A stretch of DNA of 43,203 nt from JBFWYO01 sp050186335 (GTDB taxonomy: Bacteria; Pseudomonadota; Alphaproteobacteria; Bin65). Below the pieces are notes generated by a model, which worked only from the letters and a program-made list of their open reading frames with translations, was not told where the DNA came from and made no database searches. The stretch is from contig JBFWYO010000034.1 of the NCBI GenBank assembly GCA_050186335.1, positions 1-43,203 of the forward strand, written 5' to 3'. Positions 1 to 8,009 of this stretch are shown here, piece after piece. Position 1 is the first letter of the stretch; every line of letters begins with the position of its first letter. The translations under genes were made by a program, and so were the position numbers.

Positions 1-2119
1 TGTCGAGCAGATTCTCCTTGGGCGAGATGACGATCTTCACGCGACCGTCTTCGGTCACGTTATTGCGTTGCAGGTAGGACGGCAGGTCGGCCAGTTTTAC
101 CGGCGCCGCCTTGAGCGAATCGCGCAGGGCGGCGAGCCGCGACGGGAACAGGCCGATCAGATCCTCCTCGAGCGCCGCCAGCGCATCGGCCGACGTGCCG
201 CGCGCGGCGGCGAACCCGTCGAGCGCTGCGGACAGGCGCGCCATGCGCGGCGCCAGCGCGCTGGCCGGCGCCGCGGCCAGGATCTGCTTCAGGCGCGCGC
301 GGAAATCGGTCAGCGCCTGCGCGCGCCCGGCCGGCGTCAACTTCGCCGCCGGCTGCAGCGTTTCGAGCACCGGACTGAGCAGCAGCGAAATGTCGTCGAT
401 GATTTCGAGCTTCTTGTCCTGATCCGCCGGGATGTAATCGAGAATGGTCGAAACGGCGCCGACGGATTTCAGTTTTTTCAGTTCGGCGGCCAGGCGTTCC
501 GCCTCGGCGAAATCCCTGGCGAGCGCGCCGGCCTTGAAATACGAATTCTGATCGTCCTTGGTGATGTCGGCCAGCGCCTGCATCGACTCGGTGGTCAGAT
601 CCTTGAGGTTGAGCGGGTGCCGATCGAACTGCGCGAACGGCAGCGCCGCAATCGATGCGACGCCCAACGCCAATGCCCCAAGCGCGATCGCCCGGCTGTT
701 GCGCAGCACGGATTGCTCGCCCGCGTGAAACAGGTTGCGCCGCGGCTTGCCCTCGGCGTCGATCCGGAGTCGGCTGGCCTTGAGCGGCAGGATCGAGAGC
801 AGGGCCGGCAGGACCGTGAGATTCAGCAGCGTGCCGATGATCATGCCGGTGCCGGCGATCAGACCCAATTCGGCGACCCCGCGGAAATCGGTCGGCAGGA
901 ACGCGTAGAACGAAATCGCCGCGCAAACACCCGACAAGGTCAGCGCGCCGCCGACCCCGGCCCCCGTGCGTCGCAACGCTTCGGCGTGCGGCCGGGAACG
1001 GTCGATCTGTTCCTGGTAGCGCAACGTGAAGTGAACGCCGAAATCGATTCCGATGCCGATAAACAGCACCGCGACCGCGACCGAAAGAAGATTCAGGCTG
1101 CCGACGCTGACGGCGGCGAACGTCGCGGTCCAGATCAGGCCGATCAGCATGGTCAGCAGCGCGCACACCACGAGCGTGATCGACCGCAGGCCCCAGACCA
1201 GCAGGATCGCCACCAGCGCAAGCGAAATCGCGGAAGCGGCATAGACGCCGTCGGCGACGCTATCGAGCTCTTCGGTATTGATCGCAACCGAACCCGTCAG
1301 CCGCACGCGCACGCCGGTGTCGGGCGTGAGCTTCAACGCTTCGGCGTAGCCCCGGATCGTTCGCATCACCTCCTTGCCGGGCGTCAGCGACCCGTAATTG
1401 ACCTGCGGCTGCGCGACGATAATTCTGCGCCGGCTGGCGCCCTTGCCGTCTTCGCCGCCGATCATCTCCTGCCATGAAATCTGCTTGCGCTTGCCGTCGC
1501 GCGCCGCCTCCACGGCATCGGACAGCCGGTCCAGCACTTTGTCGAGCGCCAGCGATTTGATATCGCCCTTGGCCGCGGCATCGAGCGCCAGGCCGAGCAT
1601 GTCGAACAACCCGCGCAGGCTCGGGTCCTTGGCAATGCTGCCGAGAAACGGCTGCGCGTCGGCCATGCGTGCCGACAGATCGTTGAGTTCCTGCTGGCTG
1701 AGATACAAGAGTCCGTTGTTGCGGAAAAACGGATCGCCTTCCGGATAGAACACGAACGAGAACAGCTTGTCCTCGCGCGCCATGCGCGCCGACAGGCGCA
1801 GCGCCGCATCGTCGGCCTTGTCCGCCGAATCCGCCTCGACGACGACGACGATGTTGCTCGCGTCGAGCGGAAAAGCGGCTTTGTACTTGTCGTAGACCTG
1901 CCGGAACGCGAGATCCTTCGACAGCATGTCGGTGGTGTTGCTGTTGATCCCCAGATTGCGCGCCGTGTATTGGGCGAACACGACGGTCAGCGCCAGCGCA
2001 AGCAGCACGATCGGCCAGCGCAGCCGGCGCGAAACGTCGACCAGTTTGGCCATCCAGCGCGCGTAGAGGTCGGTCGCGGGATCGTCGGCGGCGGACGGCG
2101 GGGGATTGCGGTCGGTCAA
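1..2119 (-). CDS. hpnN: HpnN-like RND/MMPL transporter (partial, 3' end off window)
   Basis: The reverse strand is open from 2119 to base 1 with no stop, giving at least 706 residues; the C-terminus lies beyond the window. The start is not certain. A TTG at 2119 is preceded at good spacing by AGGAA, whereas the first ATG (2053, residue 23) has no visible ribosome-binding site. After a short N-terminal helix comes the periplasmic motif NLGINSNTTDMLS and a large periplasmic loop. A membrane block follows (about residues 270-430) with the RND-like GIGIDFGVHF segment, then a second helix and loop. This pattern fits the hopanoid-associated RND protein HpnN, known in Rhodopseudomonas to move hopanoids to the outer membrane. 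Divergent to hpnM 214 bp away, which supports the call. No hopanoid synthesis genes are in view. A generic MMPL lipid exporter is the alternative. Confidence 0.85.
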   Translation of the reverse strand, partial: MTDRNPPPSAADDPATDLYARWMAKLVDVSRRLRWPIVLLALALTVVFAQYTARNLGINSNTTDMLSKDLAFRQVYDKYKAAFPLDASNIVVVVEADSADKADDAALRLSARMAREDKLFSFVFYPEGDPFFRNNGLLYLSQQELNDLSARMADAQPFLGSIAKDPSLRGLFDMLGLALDAAAKGDIKSLALDKVLDRLSDAVEAARDGKRKQISWQEMIGGEDGKGASRRRIIVAQPQVNYGSLTPGKEVMRTIRGYAEALKLTPDTGVRVRLTGSVAINTEELDSVADGVYAASAISLALVAILLVWGLRSITLVVCALLTMLIGLIWTATFAAVSVGSLNLLSVAVAVLFIGIGIDFGVHFTLRYQEQIDRSRPHAEALRRTGAGVGGALTLSGVCAAISFYAFLPTDFRGVAELGLIAGTGMIIGTLLNLTVLPALLSILPLKASRLRIDAEGKPRRNLFHAGEQSVLRNSRAIALGALALGVASIAALPFAQFDRHPLNLKDLTTESMQALADITKDDQNSYFKAGALARDFAEAERLAAELKKLKSVGAVSTILDYIPADQDKKLEIIDDISLLLSPVLETLQPAAKLTPAGRAQALTDFRARLKQILAAAPASALAPRMARLSAALDGFAAARGTSADALAALEEDLIGLFPSRLAALRDSLKAAPVKLADLPSYLQRNNVTEDGRVKIVISPKENLLD

Positions 2120-2333
2120 CGGCGGGTTCCTGGTTACGGCGCGCGCCCGGAAATTAGATCCACCGCCGATCCGGCAAGCGGGTCAAATTCCGCACCAAAC
2201 CATATATATAGGGTGGATCGATGTCCCAATGCATACCCGCTTGGGGTGACAATGCGCCGCGTCCCCGACCCCTGCACGGAAACCCGATGGGACCCCAAAT
2301 AATAAAAATAACCAAACCCTGTCGAGAGGCGTC
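2120..2333. promoter_or_regulatory. Divergent hpnN/hpnM intergenic region
   Basis: This 214 bp gap separates the two divergent genes. It contains an AT-rich self-complementary patch (CATATATATAG, about 2203-2213) that could serve as a -10 region in either direction. A second AT-rich stretch (AATAATAAAAATAA, about 2301-2314) lies just ahead of the GAGAGG ribosome-binding site of hpnM. No convincing -35/-10 pair was identified. Confidence 0.35.
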
Positions 2334-3047
2334 ATGACTGCAACCACCCTGCTGCGCCGCCTGGCGATGTCCGCCGTTACCGTGCTTGCGATGGCCGCGC
2401 TCCTAACCGATCCGTCCGCCGCCCAGCAGGCGCAGCCGACGATCAAGAAGGCCGATCCCGGCAAGCCCGCAACTGCGCAGAAAACGCCGGTGAAGCCCGC
2501 GCCGCAGGCCGTCCAGACGCCGACCCAGGTGATCGAGGCGTTCAACGCCAGCCTGCTCAAGGCGATGAAGGAAGGCGCCACGCTCGGCTTCGATGGGCGC
2601 GTGAAGCTGCTCGACCCTTCCGTGCGCAAGACCTATGACCTGCAGAATGTGGCGCGCCGCGCCGCCGGCCCGCACTGGGAAAAATTTACCGCCGCGCAGC
2701 AGAAACAGTATGTCGAGGCGTTTACGCGCTTGTCGGCGACCACCTATGCCGGCCGTTTCAAATCGTTCGACGGCGAGGAGTTCAAGCTGCTCGGCGCCGA
2801 GGACACCAGCCGCGGCGACACGGTGGTCAAGACCGAGATCATCACGTCGAAAAAGGAGCATGTCGCGATCAATTACCTGATGCGAAAGACCGACTCCGGC
2901 TGGCGCGTGATCGACGTGTTCGTCAAAGGTACGATCAGCGAAGTGGCGACCAAGCGCAGCGATTTCGGCGCGGTCCTCAACCAATCCGGCTTCGATGGAC
3001 TGATGGCGGCGATCGAGAAAAAGATCGCCGACGCCAAGGCCGGTTAA
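2334..3047 (+). CDS. hpnM: HpnM/MlaC (Ttg2D)-family periplasmic lipid-binding protein
   Basis: 237 residues. An N-terminal signal peptide (about residues 1-30, ending in SAAQQ) is followed by a Pro/Ala/Lys-rich linker to about residue 60 and then an MlaC-like domain. Recognisable family features are the G-x-x-W of AAGPHWEKF, the AxxYAGRF segment, the alternating strands ending in NYLMRKTDSGWRVIDV, and the terminal FGAVLNQSGFDGLMAAI helix. MlaC-family proteins ferry lipids across the periplasm. The HpnM branch is associated with hopanoid loci, and the divergent HpnN neighbour supports that assignment. The start is set by GAGAGG 5 bases before the ATG. A general phospholipid carrier paired with an unlinked Mla system is the alternative. 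Confidence 0.8.
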   Translation: MTATTLLRRLAMSAVTVLAMAALLTDPSAAQQAQPTIKKADPGKPATAQKTPVKPAPQAVQTPTQVIEAFNASLLKAMKEGATLGFDGRVKLLDPSVRKTYDLQNVARRAAGPHWEKFTAAQQKQYVEAFTRLSATTYAGRFKSFDGEEFKLLGAEDTSRGDTVVKTEIITSKKEHVAINYLMRKTDSGWRVIDVFVKGTISEVATKRSDFGAVLNQSGFDGLMAAIEKKIADAKAG

Positions 3048-3126
3048 TTTCGCGCGCGCCAACCCGTTAAAGCATCAAAACGTCGCACATTTCACAGAAA
3101 TTGGGGGTTGATCGCCCCTGCCGGCT

Positions 3127-3144
3127 CTGTCACATTTTCGTAAT
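3127..3144 (+). promoter_or_regulatory. Possible weak Pho-box-like site upstream of pepM
   Basis: CTGTCACATTTTCGTAAT has one perfect PhoB half-site (CTGTCAC), then a 4-base spacer and a poor second half (TCGTAAT, 4 of 7 matches). It lies 75 bp before the PEP mutase start, where phosphate control would make biological sense. The match is weak and could be chance. Confidence 0.2.
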
Positions 3145-3218
3145 CATAACGCGACCGTAGCGAACCGCGCGGCCTCTCACGAGTGCCGCGTTCGCTTTGA
3201 CTCGATGGAGTTCCGTGC

Positions 3219-4907
3219 ATGGCCAGCGCTCCGAAATCCGGCTCCCAATCGACCGTGTATGCGGCGCCGCCGCGCGCAGCCGCGAAGCCGCTCTCCAAGT
3301 TCGCGGCATTCCGGCACGAGCTGACCTCGCCCGATCTGTCGTTCGTCATGGAGGCGCATAACGGGCTGAGCGCGAAAATCGCCGAGGAAACCGGCTTCAA
3401 GTCCATCTGGGCGTCCGGGCTTTCGATTTCCGCGGCACTCGGCGTGCGCGATTCGAACGAGGCGTCGTGGACCCAGGTGCTGGAAGTGCTGGAATTCATG
3501 TCCGACGCCACCAGCGTTCCCATCCTGGTCGACGGCGACACCGGCTATGGCAACTTCAATAACGTGCGGCGCCTGGTGCGCAAACTGTGCCAGCGCAACA
3601 TCGCCGCCGTGTGCATCGAGGACAAGATCTTCCCAAAGACGAACTCGTTCATCGGCGAAGGCCAGCCGCTGGCTGAGATCGAGGAGTTCTGCGGCAAGAT
3701 CAAGGCCGGCAAGGACAGCCAGCTCGACGAAGATTTCAGCCTGATCGCGCGCGTCGAAGCGCTGATTTCGGGCTGGGGCATGGAAGAGGCGCTGCGCCGC
3801 GCCGAGGCGTACCACCGCGCCGGTGCCGACGGCATCTTGATCCATTCGAAGCTGGCGACCGCCGACGAGATTCTCGCCTTCACGCGCGAATGGGCCAACC
3901 GATGCCCGATCGTGATCGTGCCGACTATGTACTATCGCACGCCGACCGAAGCCTATCGCGACGCCGGCATTTCGATGGTGATCTGGGCCAATCACAATCT
4001 GCGCGCCTCGATCACCGCGATGCGCGAGGTGAGCCGCAAGATCATGGACGAGCAGAGCCTCGCCAACGTCGAGCAGAACATCGCTTCGGTCGCCGATATC
4101 TTCAACCTGGCCGGCAACAAGGAACTCGCCGACGCCGAAAAGCGCTATCTGTCCGCGCCCGAAGGCCAGTTCCGATCGGTCATCATCGCGGCATCGCGCG
4201 GTTCCAAGCTGGGGCCGCTGACCGAAGACCGTCCGAAATGCATGCTCGACGTGCGCGGCCAGCCGCTGCTGCGCCGCTTGATCGGTACGCTGCGAAACTG
4301 CGGCGTGCGCGACGTGACCGTGGTGCGCGGCTACAAGAAGGACACCATAAGAATTCCGTCGATCCGCACGATCGACAACGACGCCTACGCAACCACCGGC
4401 GAAGTCGCATCGCTTGCCTGTGCCGCGCCGCAGATTCAGGGCGATTGCATTCTCGGCTATGGCGACATCCTGTTCCGCGAATTCATCCTCGAATCGCTCA
4501 AGCACCACACGGGCGATATCGTGCTGGCAGTCGATGCGCTGGCGCGCGGCAAGGATTACCGGCAGGCCGACCGCCTGGTCGATCTGGTCAAATGCAGCCG
4601 CCCGTTCACCGGCGACTATCTCGACGACAAGCCGCTCACGCTGACCACCATCGCGAACGAAATGAACGCCGACGATGTCGACGGCGAATGGGTCGGCCTG
4701 GCCAAGCTGAGCAAGCAGGGCAGCGCGCTGGTGCGTGCCGAACTGGCCGCCATGCGGGCCGACGGTACGGCGGCGAAAGCCTCGCTGCTGGAAATGTTCG
4801 GGCGCATCAAGGCCAAGGGCCATACGATCGACGTGGTCTACGTGACCGGCCACTGGTTCGACGTGGACGACGCGTTCGACCTGGCCAAGGCGCGCAACTT
4901 GTTGTGA
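3219..4907 (+). CDS. pepM: Phosphoenolpyruvate mutase fused to a nucleotidyltransferase
   Basis: 562 residues in two domains. Residues about 25-310 are a PEP mutase of the isocitrate lyase superfamily. They carry WASGLS (64-69), VDGDTGYGN (104-112) and EDKIFPKTNS (134-143); the last is the EDKxxxxxNS signature that separates true mutases from relatives. Mutases convert PEP to phosphonopyruvate, the entry step of almost all phosphonates. Residues about 319-562 are a MobA/GlmU-like nucleotidyltransferase domain with IIAASRGSKLGPLTEDRPK, where the usual AAG is AAS. Such domains linked to phosphonate genes (PntC type) activate 2-aminoethylphosphonate as a CMP derivative for attachment to lipids or glycans. 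I infer the same role here; the exact substrate is unknown. It is followed by phosphonopyruvate decarboxylase 119 bp downstream. Confidence 0.92.
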   Translation: MASAPKSGSQSTVYAAPPRAAAKPLSKFAAFRHELTSPDLSFVMEAHNGLSAKIAEETGFKSIWASGLSISAALGVRDSNEASWTQVLEVLEFMSDATSVPILVDGDTGYGNFNNVRRLVRKLCQRNIAAVCIEDKIFPKTNSFIGEGQPLAEIEEFCGKIKAGKDSQLDEDFSLIARVEALISGWGMEEALRRAEAYHRAGADGILIHSKLATADEILAFTREWANRCPIVIVPTMYYRTPTEAYRDAGISMVIWANHNLRASITAMREVSRKIMDEQSLANVEQNIASVADIFNLAGNKELADAEKRYLSAPEGQFRSVIIAASRGSKLGPLTEDRPKCMLDVRGQPLLRRLIGTLRNCGVRDVTVVRGYKKDTIRIPSIRTIDNDAYATTGEVASLACAAPQIQGDCILGYGDILFREFILESLKHHTGDIVLAVDALARGKDYRQADRLVDLVKCSRPFTGDYLDDKPLTLTTIANEMNADDVDGEWVGLAKLSKQGSALVRAELAAMRADGTAAKASLLEMFGRIKAKGHTIDVVYVTGHWFDVDDAFDLAKARNLL

Positions 4908-4946
4908 GCGGCGACCTCGGCTAGTTGTTCGCCGAAGACTCGTTAT

Positions 4947-5000
4947 TCCCCTCACCCGGCCGCGGCACGGCCACCCGCTCCCTCAAGGGGAGAGGGTGGC
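4947..5000. repeat. Palindromic GC-rich intergenic repeat
   Basis: CCCCTCACCCGGC and a CCCTCAAGGGGAGAGGG hairpin lie in the pepM-ppd gap. The composition and core (CCCTC...GGGGAGGG) resemble the larger element at 6195-6314, suggesting members of one REP-like family. The last bases abut the ribosome-binding region of ppd. Confidence 0.5.
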
Positions 5001-5026
5001 TCGCTCCGCCTTAAAAGGACCATCCG

Positions 5027-6163
5027 ATGCTTCCCGCCAACGATTTCATCGAGCCGGCTTGCGCGCGCGGGTTCGATTTTTACACCGGCGTGCCGTGTTC
5101 GTTTTTGACGCCGATCATCAACGCCGTGATCGGCAGCAAGAGCGTCACCTATGTGGGCGCCGCCAGCGAAGGCGAGGCGGTCGCCATCGCGGCGGGCGCC
5201 TGGCTGGCCGGCCGCAAGACCGTCGTCATGTGCCAGAACAGCGGTTTGGGCAACGCGGTCAATCCGTTGACCTCGCTGAACTTTCCGTTCCGCATACCGA
5301 CGCTATTTGTCACCACCTGGCGCGGCCAACCCGGGATCAAGGACGAGCCGCAGCACGAACTGATGGGCCTGATCACCCAGCACTTGTTCGAAACCATGCG
5401 GATTCCGCATCGCCCGTTCCCGAAAGCGGCGGGCGACGTGGCCGACGCATTGGCGCAGGCCGAAGCGGCAATGCGCGAAACCGGATTGCCGTTCGCCTTC
5501 ATCATGGAAAAGGACACGGTGCGCGACGACGGGCTCGACCAGACGCCGATAGCACCTGCTCCTCGCGGCAAACGCGAAAGACTCGAACGCGGCGGCGCGC
5601 GCCCGCAGCGCATCCAGGTGCTGGAGAAGTTCCTGACGCTCGTGCCGGCGAACGCCGGCGTGATCGCGACCACCGGCAAGTGCGGCCGCGAGCTGTTCAC
5701 GCTCGATGATCGCACGCAGCATCTATATCAGGTCGGCTCGATGGGCGGCGCCAGCGCGATGGGCCTGGGTGTTGCGCTCAATACCAGGCGCCCGATCGTC
5801 GTGCTCGACGGCGACGGCGCCGCACTGATGAAGATGGGCAATCTTGCAACGGTCGGCGCCTACGCGCCGAAGAACCTGGCGCACATTATCCTGGATAACG
5901 CCTCGCACGATTCGACCGGCGGCCAGGCGACCGTGTCGCCGAACGTCGATTTCGCCGATGCCGCCATCGCGTGCGGCTACAAGCAGGCGATCAGCTGCGA
6001 CGACCTTGCCGGCTTCGAGGCCGCGTTCAAGACCGCGCTGGCCGGCCGAGGACCGACCTTAATTCACGCCCGCATCGCGCCGGGTTCCCTGGAAAAGCTC
6101 GGACGGCCGACGGTGAAGCCGCACGAAGTGGCGGCACGGTTCAAGGCGTTTTTGGCGGGGTAG
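5027..6163 (+). CDS. ppd: Phosphonopyruvate decarboxylase
   Basis: 378 residues, the usual family length. This TPP- and magnesium-dependent enzyme pulls the unfavourable mutase reaction forward by decarboxylating phosphonopyruvate to phosphonoacetaldehyde. The N-terminal pyrimidine-binding half shows FYTGVPCSFLTPIIN and GAASEGEAVAIAAGAWLAG, in which a Glu in this region activates TPP. The pyrophosphate-binding half carries VVLDGDGAALMKMGNLATVG followed by HIILDN, the GDGx(n)N TPP motif. AAGGAC precedes the ATG. It forms a unit with the PEP mutase fusion upstream. No aminoethylphosphonate transaminase or phosphonoacetaldehyde reductase is adjacent, so the end product cannot be read from this locus. 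Confidence 0.95.
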   Translation: MLPANDFIEPACARGFDFYTGVPCSFLTPIINAVIGSKSVTYVGAASEGEAVAIAAGAWLAGRKTVVMCQNSGLGNAVNPLTSLNFPFRIPTLFVTTWRGQPGIKDEPQHELMGLITQHLFETMRIPHRPFPKAAGDVADALAQAEAAMRETGLPFAFIMEKDTVRDDGLDQTPIAPAPRGKRERLERGGARPQRIQVLEKFLTLVPANAGVIATTGKCGRELFTLDDRTQHLYQVGSMGGASAMGLGVALNTRRPIVVLDGDGAALMKMGNLATVGAYAPKNLAHIILDNASHDSTGGQATVSPNVDFADAAIACGYKQAISCDDLAGFEAAFKTALAGRGPTLIHARIAPGSLEKLGRPTVKPHEVAARFKAFLAG

Positions 6164-6194
6164 CGCCGGGTGCGCGAATTCTCGCACCCCTGAT

Positions 6195-6314
6195 TTCCCC
6201 TCCCCGATAGACTTCCTTCCCCCTCGATGGGGGAGGGCCAGGGAGGGGGTGAGACGTCGCGCGCGCTCCATCCACCGATCCCCCCACCCCGTCCCTCCCC
6301 CGCAAGGGGGGAGG
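6195..6314. repeat. GC-rich inverted repeat element between ppd and the crotonase gene
   Basis: Two small hairpins (CCCCCTCGATGGGGG around 6230, and CCCTCCCCCGCAAGGGGGGAGGG at about 6293-6314) flank a roughly 50 bp centre. The outer blocks GGGAGGGGGTGAG and CCCCCACCCCGTCCC are also roughly complementary. It resembles REP/MITE-like intergenic elements common in alphaproteobacteria and probably also ends transcription from the two convergent genes. Otherwise the gap 6164-6372 holds nothing I recognise. Confidence 0.6.
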
Positions 6315-6372
6315 GAGAAAGGCGCGGCGCAATGCACGACACAAAACTCACTCCAAAAAGCCGAAGACAAAC

Positions 6373-7194
6373 TCATCTCCCCCGAAACTCGGGCTTCCGC
6401 TTCGCGAGGAACGCCTGCGTGCCGATGCGGTAATCCTCCGTTTCGACCGCGCGGTACGGCTCGTTGTATTCGTCCTCGGTCAGCGGTCGAGCTTCTGCCA
6501 GGCGCCGTGCGGATTTCTTGTGCCAGCGATTGGACAGCGGCGCGCCGGACACAATGCGCGCGACCGAGGCTTCGAGTTCCGCCGCCAGGTCCGCGTCCGG
6601 CACCACGCGCGTGAGCAATCCGCGTGCGAGCGCTTCGTCCGCATTGAACACGCGCGCTTCGAGCAGCATCTCCATCGCAACGCCGCGCCCCACCAGATCG
6701 AGCAACGCCTCGTATTCGGGGTACGCCAGCACGACGCCGATGCGATTGATCGGAATGCCCACGCGCGCCGACGCGCCGGCCAGGCGCAGATCGCACATGG
6801 TGGCGATCTCCAGCCCGCCGCCGGTGCATGGGCCGTAGATTTGCGCCACCACCGGATGCGGACAATCGCGAATCGCGTACAGCGCGCGCTTGATATCGTC
6901 GCCGTAGGCCCGCGCCTGCGCCGCCGTTGCCCGCGCCGCGTCGAATTCGGAAATGTCCGCGCCCGGACAGAACGCCCGCTCGCCCGCGCCGCGCACGATC
7001 ACACAACGAAGCGACATATCGGCCGACAATTGCTCGAACGCTTCCGCGAGCGCAACCCACGAGGCGCGGATCATGGCGTTGAACTTGTCCGGCCGGTTGA
7101 GCGTGACCGTGGCGACGGCACCGGCGCGGTCGAGCTTGATGATCGCAGGTGCGACTTTCTCTGTCTCAAACAAGTTCCAACTTTCTTTTACCAT
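6373..7194 (-). CDS. Enoyl-CoA hydratase/isomerase (crotonase) family protein
   Basis: 273 residues from ATG at 7194; a longer in-frame start at 7239 would run into the upstream gene. The crotonase fold is clear from TLNRPDKFNAM, the oxyanion-hole segment GERAFCPGADISEF (about 71-84) and GPCTGGGLEIATMCDLRLA. The Glu equivalent to the first catalytic Glu of enoyl-CoA hydratase is present (E129). The position of the second, normally in a PEI motif, reads PIN, and the usual PGAGG loop is LAYPEY. A standard hydratase reaction is therefore doubtful, and an isomerase, hydrolase or other crotonase activity is possible. The upstream small gene ends one base before this ATG (TAA-C-ATG), so translation is probably coupled. 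Confidence 0.85.
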   Translation of the reverse strand: MVKESWNLFETEKVAPAIIKLDRAGAVATVTLNRPDKFNAMIRASWVALAEAFEQLSADMSLRCVIVRGAGERAFCPGADISEFDAARATAAQARAYGDDIKRALYAIRDCPHPVVAQIYGPCTGGGLEIATMCDLRLAGASARVGIPINRIGVVLAYPEYEALLDLVGRGVAMEMLLEARVFNADEALARGLLTRVVPDADLAAELEASVARIVSGAPLSNRWHKKSARRLAEARPLTEDEYNEPYRAVETEDYRIGTQAFLAKRKPEFRGR

Positions 7195-7195
7195 G

Positions 7196-7762
7196 TTAAA
7201 GCCTAACTCGCGCGAGCGCTTCCGCCGACAACGAGGCAAGCGCTGCTCGAATTTCCTTTTCTAGGATTCGAGTTCTTACGATCAAATCATCAATTGTTTT
7301 GCATGTGTTACCAATATCGTTTGGTGACTTAGGCAACGAATCTGGCCGATGCTTCCTACTCACGGTTGGCTCGCCAGCATCTACAACTTTACGGCCCCGC
7401 GTGTGCCACAGCCTTAAACTTGGACTGCCACTCTCCTTCAACCAGAGCCCATGTGCTAAATGATCTCGCTCGGATTCCGCCTTCGCTAAATCCTGCCAGA
7501 GCTTATTCATATTCGTCGGCACCTGAATTGGGTACACCCTCATTAAGTCACTTAGCATTTGCATATATGTATTTATATTACCTGTTTTTACAGCTAGTCG
7601 GCCGGCCTTAGGACTGAGTCCTAGCAACTCGTACATAACGCGCGTCAGTAGCCATTCTTGGTACGCCCACCTCGATATAACTCGACCAATTTGAGTAGCA
7701 TACGTGGCCGGAAGCCTTCTCACTTCTGGCAGATCCCGCATTTTCTTGTGTATTTCCGACAT
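7196..7762 (-). CDS. Small protein of unknown function with HEPN-like RDHLAHG motif
   Basis: 188 residues, mostly predicted helical, and not recognised as a named family. The segment ESERDHLAHGLW (about residues 95-106) contains R-D-x3-H, matching the Rx4-6H motif of HEPN-domain RNases, where a polar residue follows the Arg and HG often follows. Its DNA is clearly more AT-rich than its neighbours, with codons such as TTA, AGT and ATT, suggesting recent acquisition. AAGAAGGA lies 9 bases before the ATG. The stop codon is one base from the crotonase start on the same strand. No toxin or antitoxin partner (MNT nucleotidyltransferase) is visible. A defence or RNase role is inference from one short motif. 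Confidence 0.6.
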   Translation of the reverse strand: MSEIHKKMRDLPEVRRLPATYATQIGRVISRWAYQEWLLTRVMYELLGLSPKAGRLAVKTGNINTYMQMLSDLMRVYPIQVPTNMNKLWQDLAKAESERDHLAHGLWLKESGSPSLRLWHTRGRKVVDAGEPTVSRKHRPDSLPKSPNDIGNTCKTIDDLIVRTRILEKEIRAALASLSAEALARVRL

Positions 7763-7844
7763 GCCATCAATTCCTTCTTGAAGAACTGGTTATTTCACGC
7801 CCAGCTTGACTTCTCCCCCGCCCGCACCCATCCTTTTTACTGCG

Positions 7845-7930
7845 TAAGGCTGGGGTGTCTCGCCGATGTTCGGCGGGACTGAGAGTACACCCATCGAACC
7901 TGATCTGGGTCATGCCAGCGAAGGAAGCCG
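7845..7930 (+). ncRNA. TPP riboswitch (THI element)
   Basis: A near-consensus thiamin pyrophosphate aptamer. P1 pairs GGCT (7848-7851) with AGCC (7926-7929). P2 pairs GGGTGT (7853-7858) with ACACCC. A P3 hairpin CGCC...GGCG follows. The pyrimidine-binding CTGAGA is at 7879-7884. The pyrophosphate arm GAACCTGATCTGG is at 7896-7908, with P5 CTGG/CCAG and the closing GCGAAGGAAG. It lies upstream of, and on the same strand as, the ABC transporter operon. A poor sigma-70 match (TTGACT 7806-7811, 17 bp, CATCCT) would start transcription just before the aptamer. High TPP should shut the operon off. Confidence 0.97.
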
Positions 7931-7975
7931 CACCGCACGACGCCGGATCCCAGGCCTTTCCGCCGGCTGTGCGCG

Positions 7976-8005
7976 CGACTTGCTTCCCGGCCGCGAAGCG
8001 AGTCG
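7976..8005 (+). promoter_or_regulatory. Probable Shine-Dalgarno-sequestering hairpin (riboswitch expression platform)
   Basis: CGACTTGCTTC (7976-7986) pairs with GAAGCGAGTCG (7995-8005) as 11 continuous base pairs with one G-U wobble and an 8-base loop. The 3' arm contains GAAGCGAG, the only plausible ribosome-binding site for the ATG at 8010. The aptamer's 3' strand GGAAGC (7923-7928) can alternatively pair with GCTTCC (7982-7987), which would open the hairpin when TPP is absent and P1 is not formed. There is no U-tract, so control of translation rather than termination is inferred. Confidence 0.75.
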
Positions 8006-8009
8006 AATT

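Noticed and set aside
3101..3116. Rho-independent terminator after hpnM (GGGGTTGATCGCCCC)
   Set aside because: A 4-5 bp stem without a following T-tract is too weak to claim.
3127..3144. PhoB box controlling the phosphonate genes
   Set aside because: Only one half-site is good; the second matches 4 of 7 bases. Listed only as a weak possible site, not claimed as a finding.
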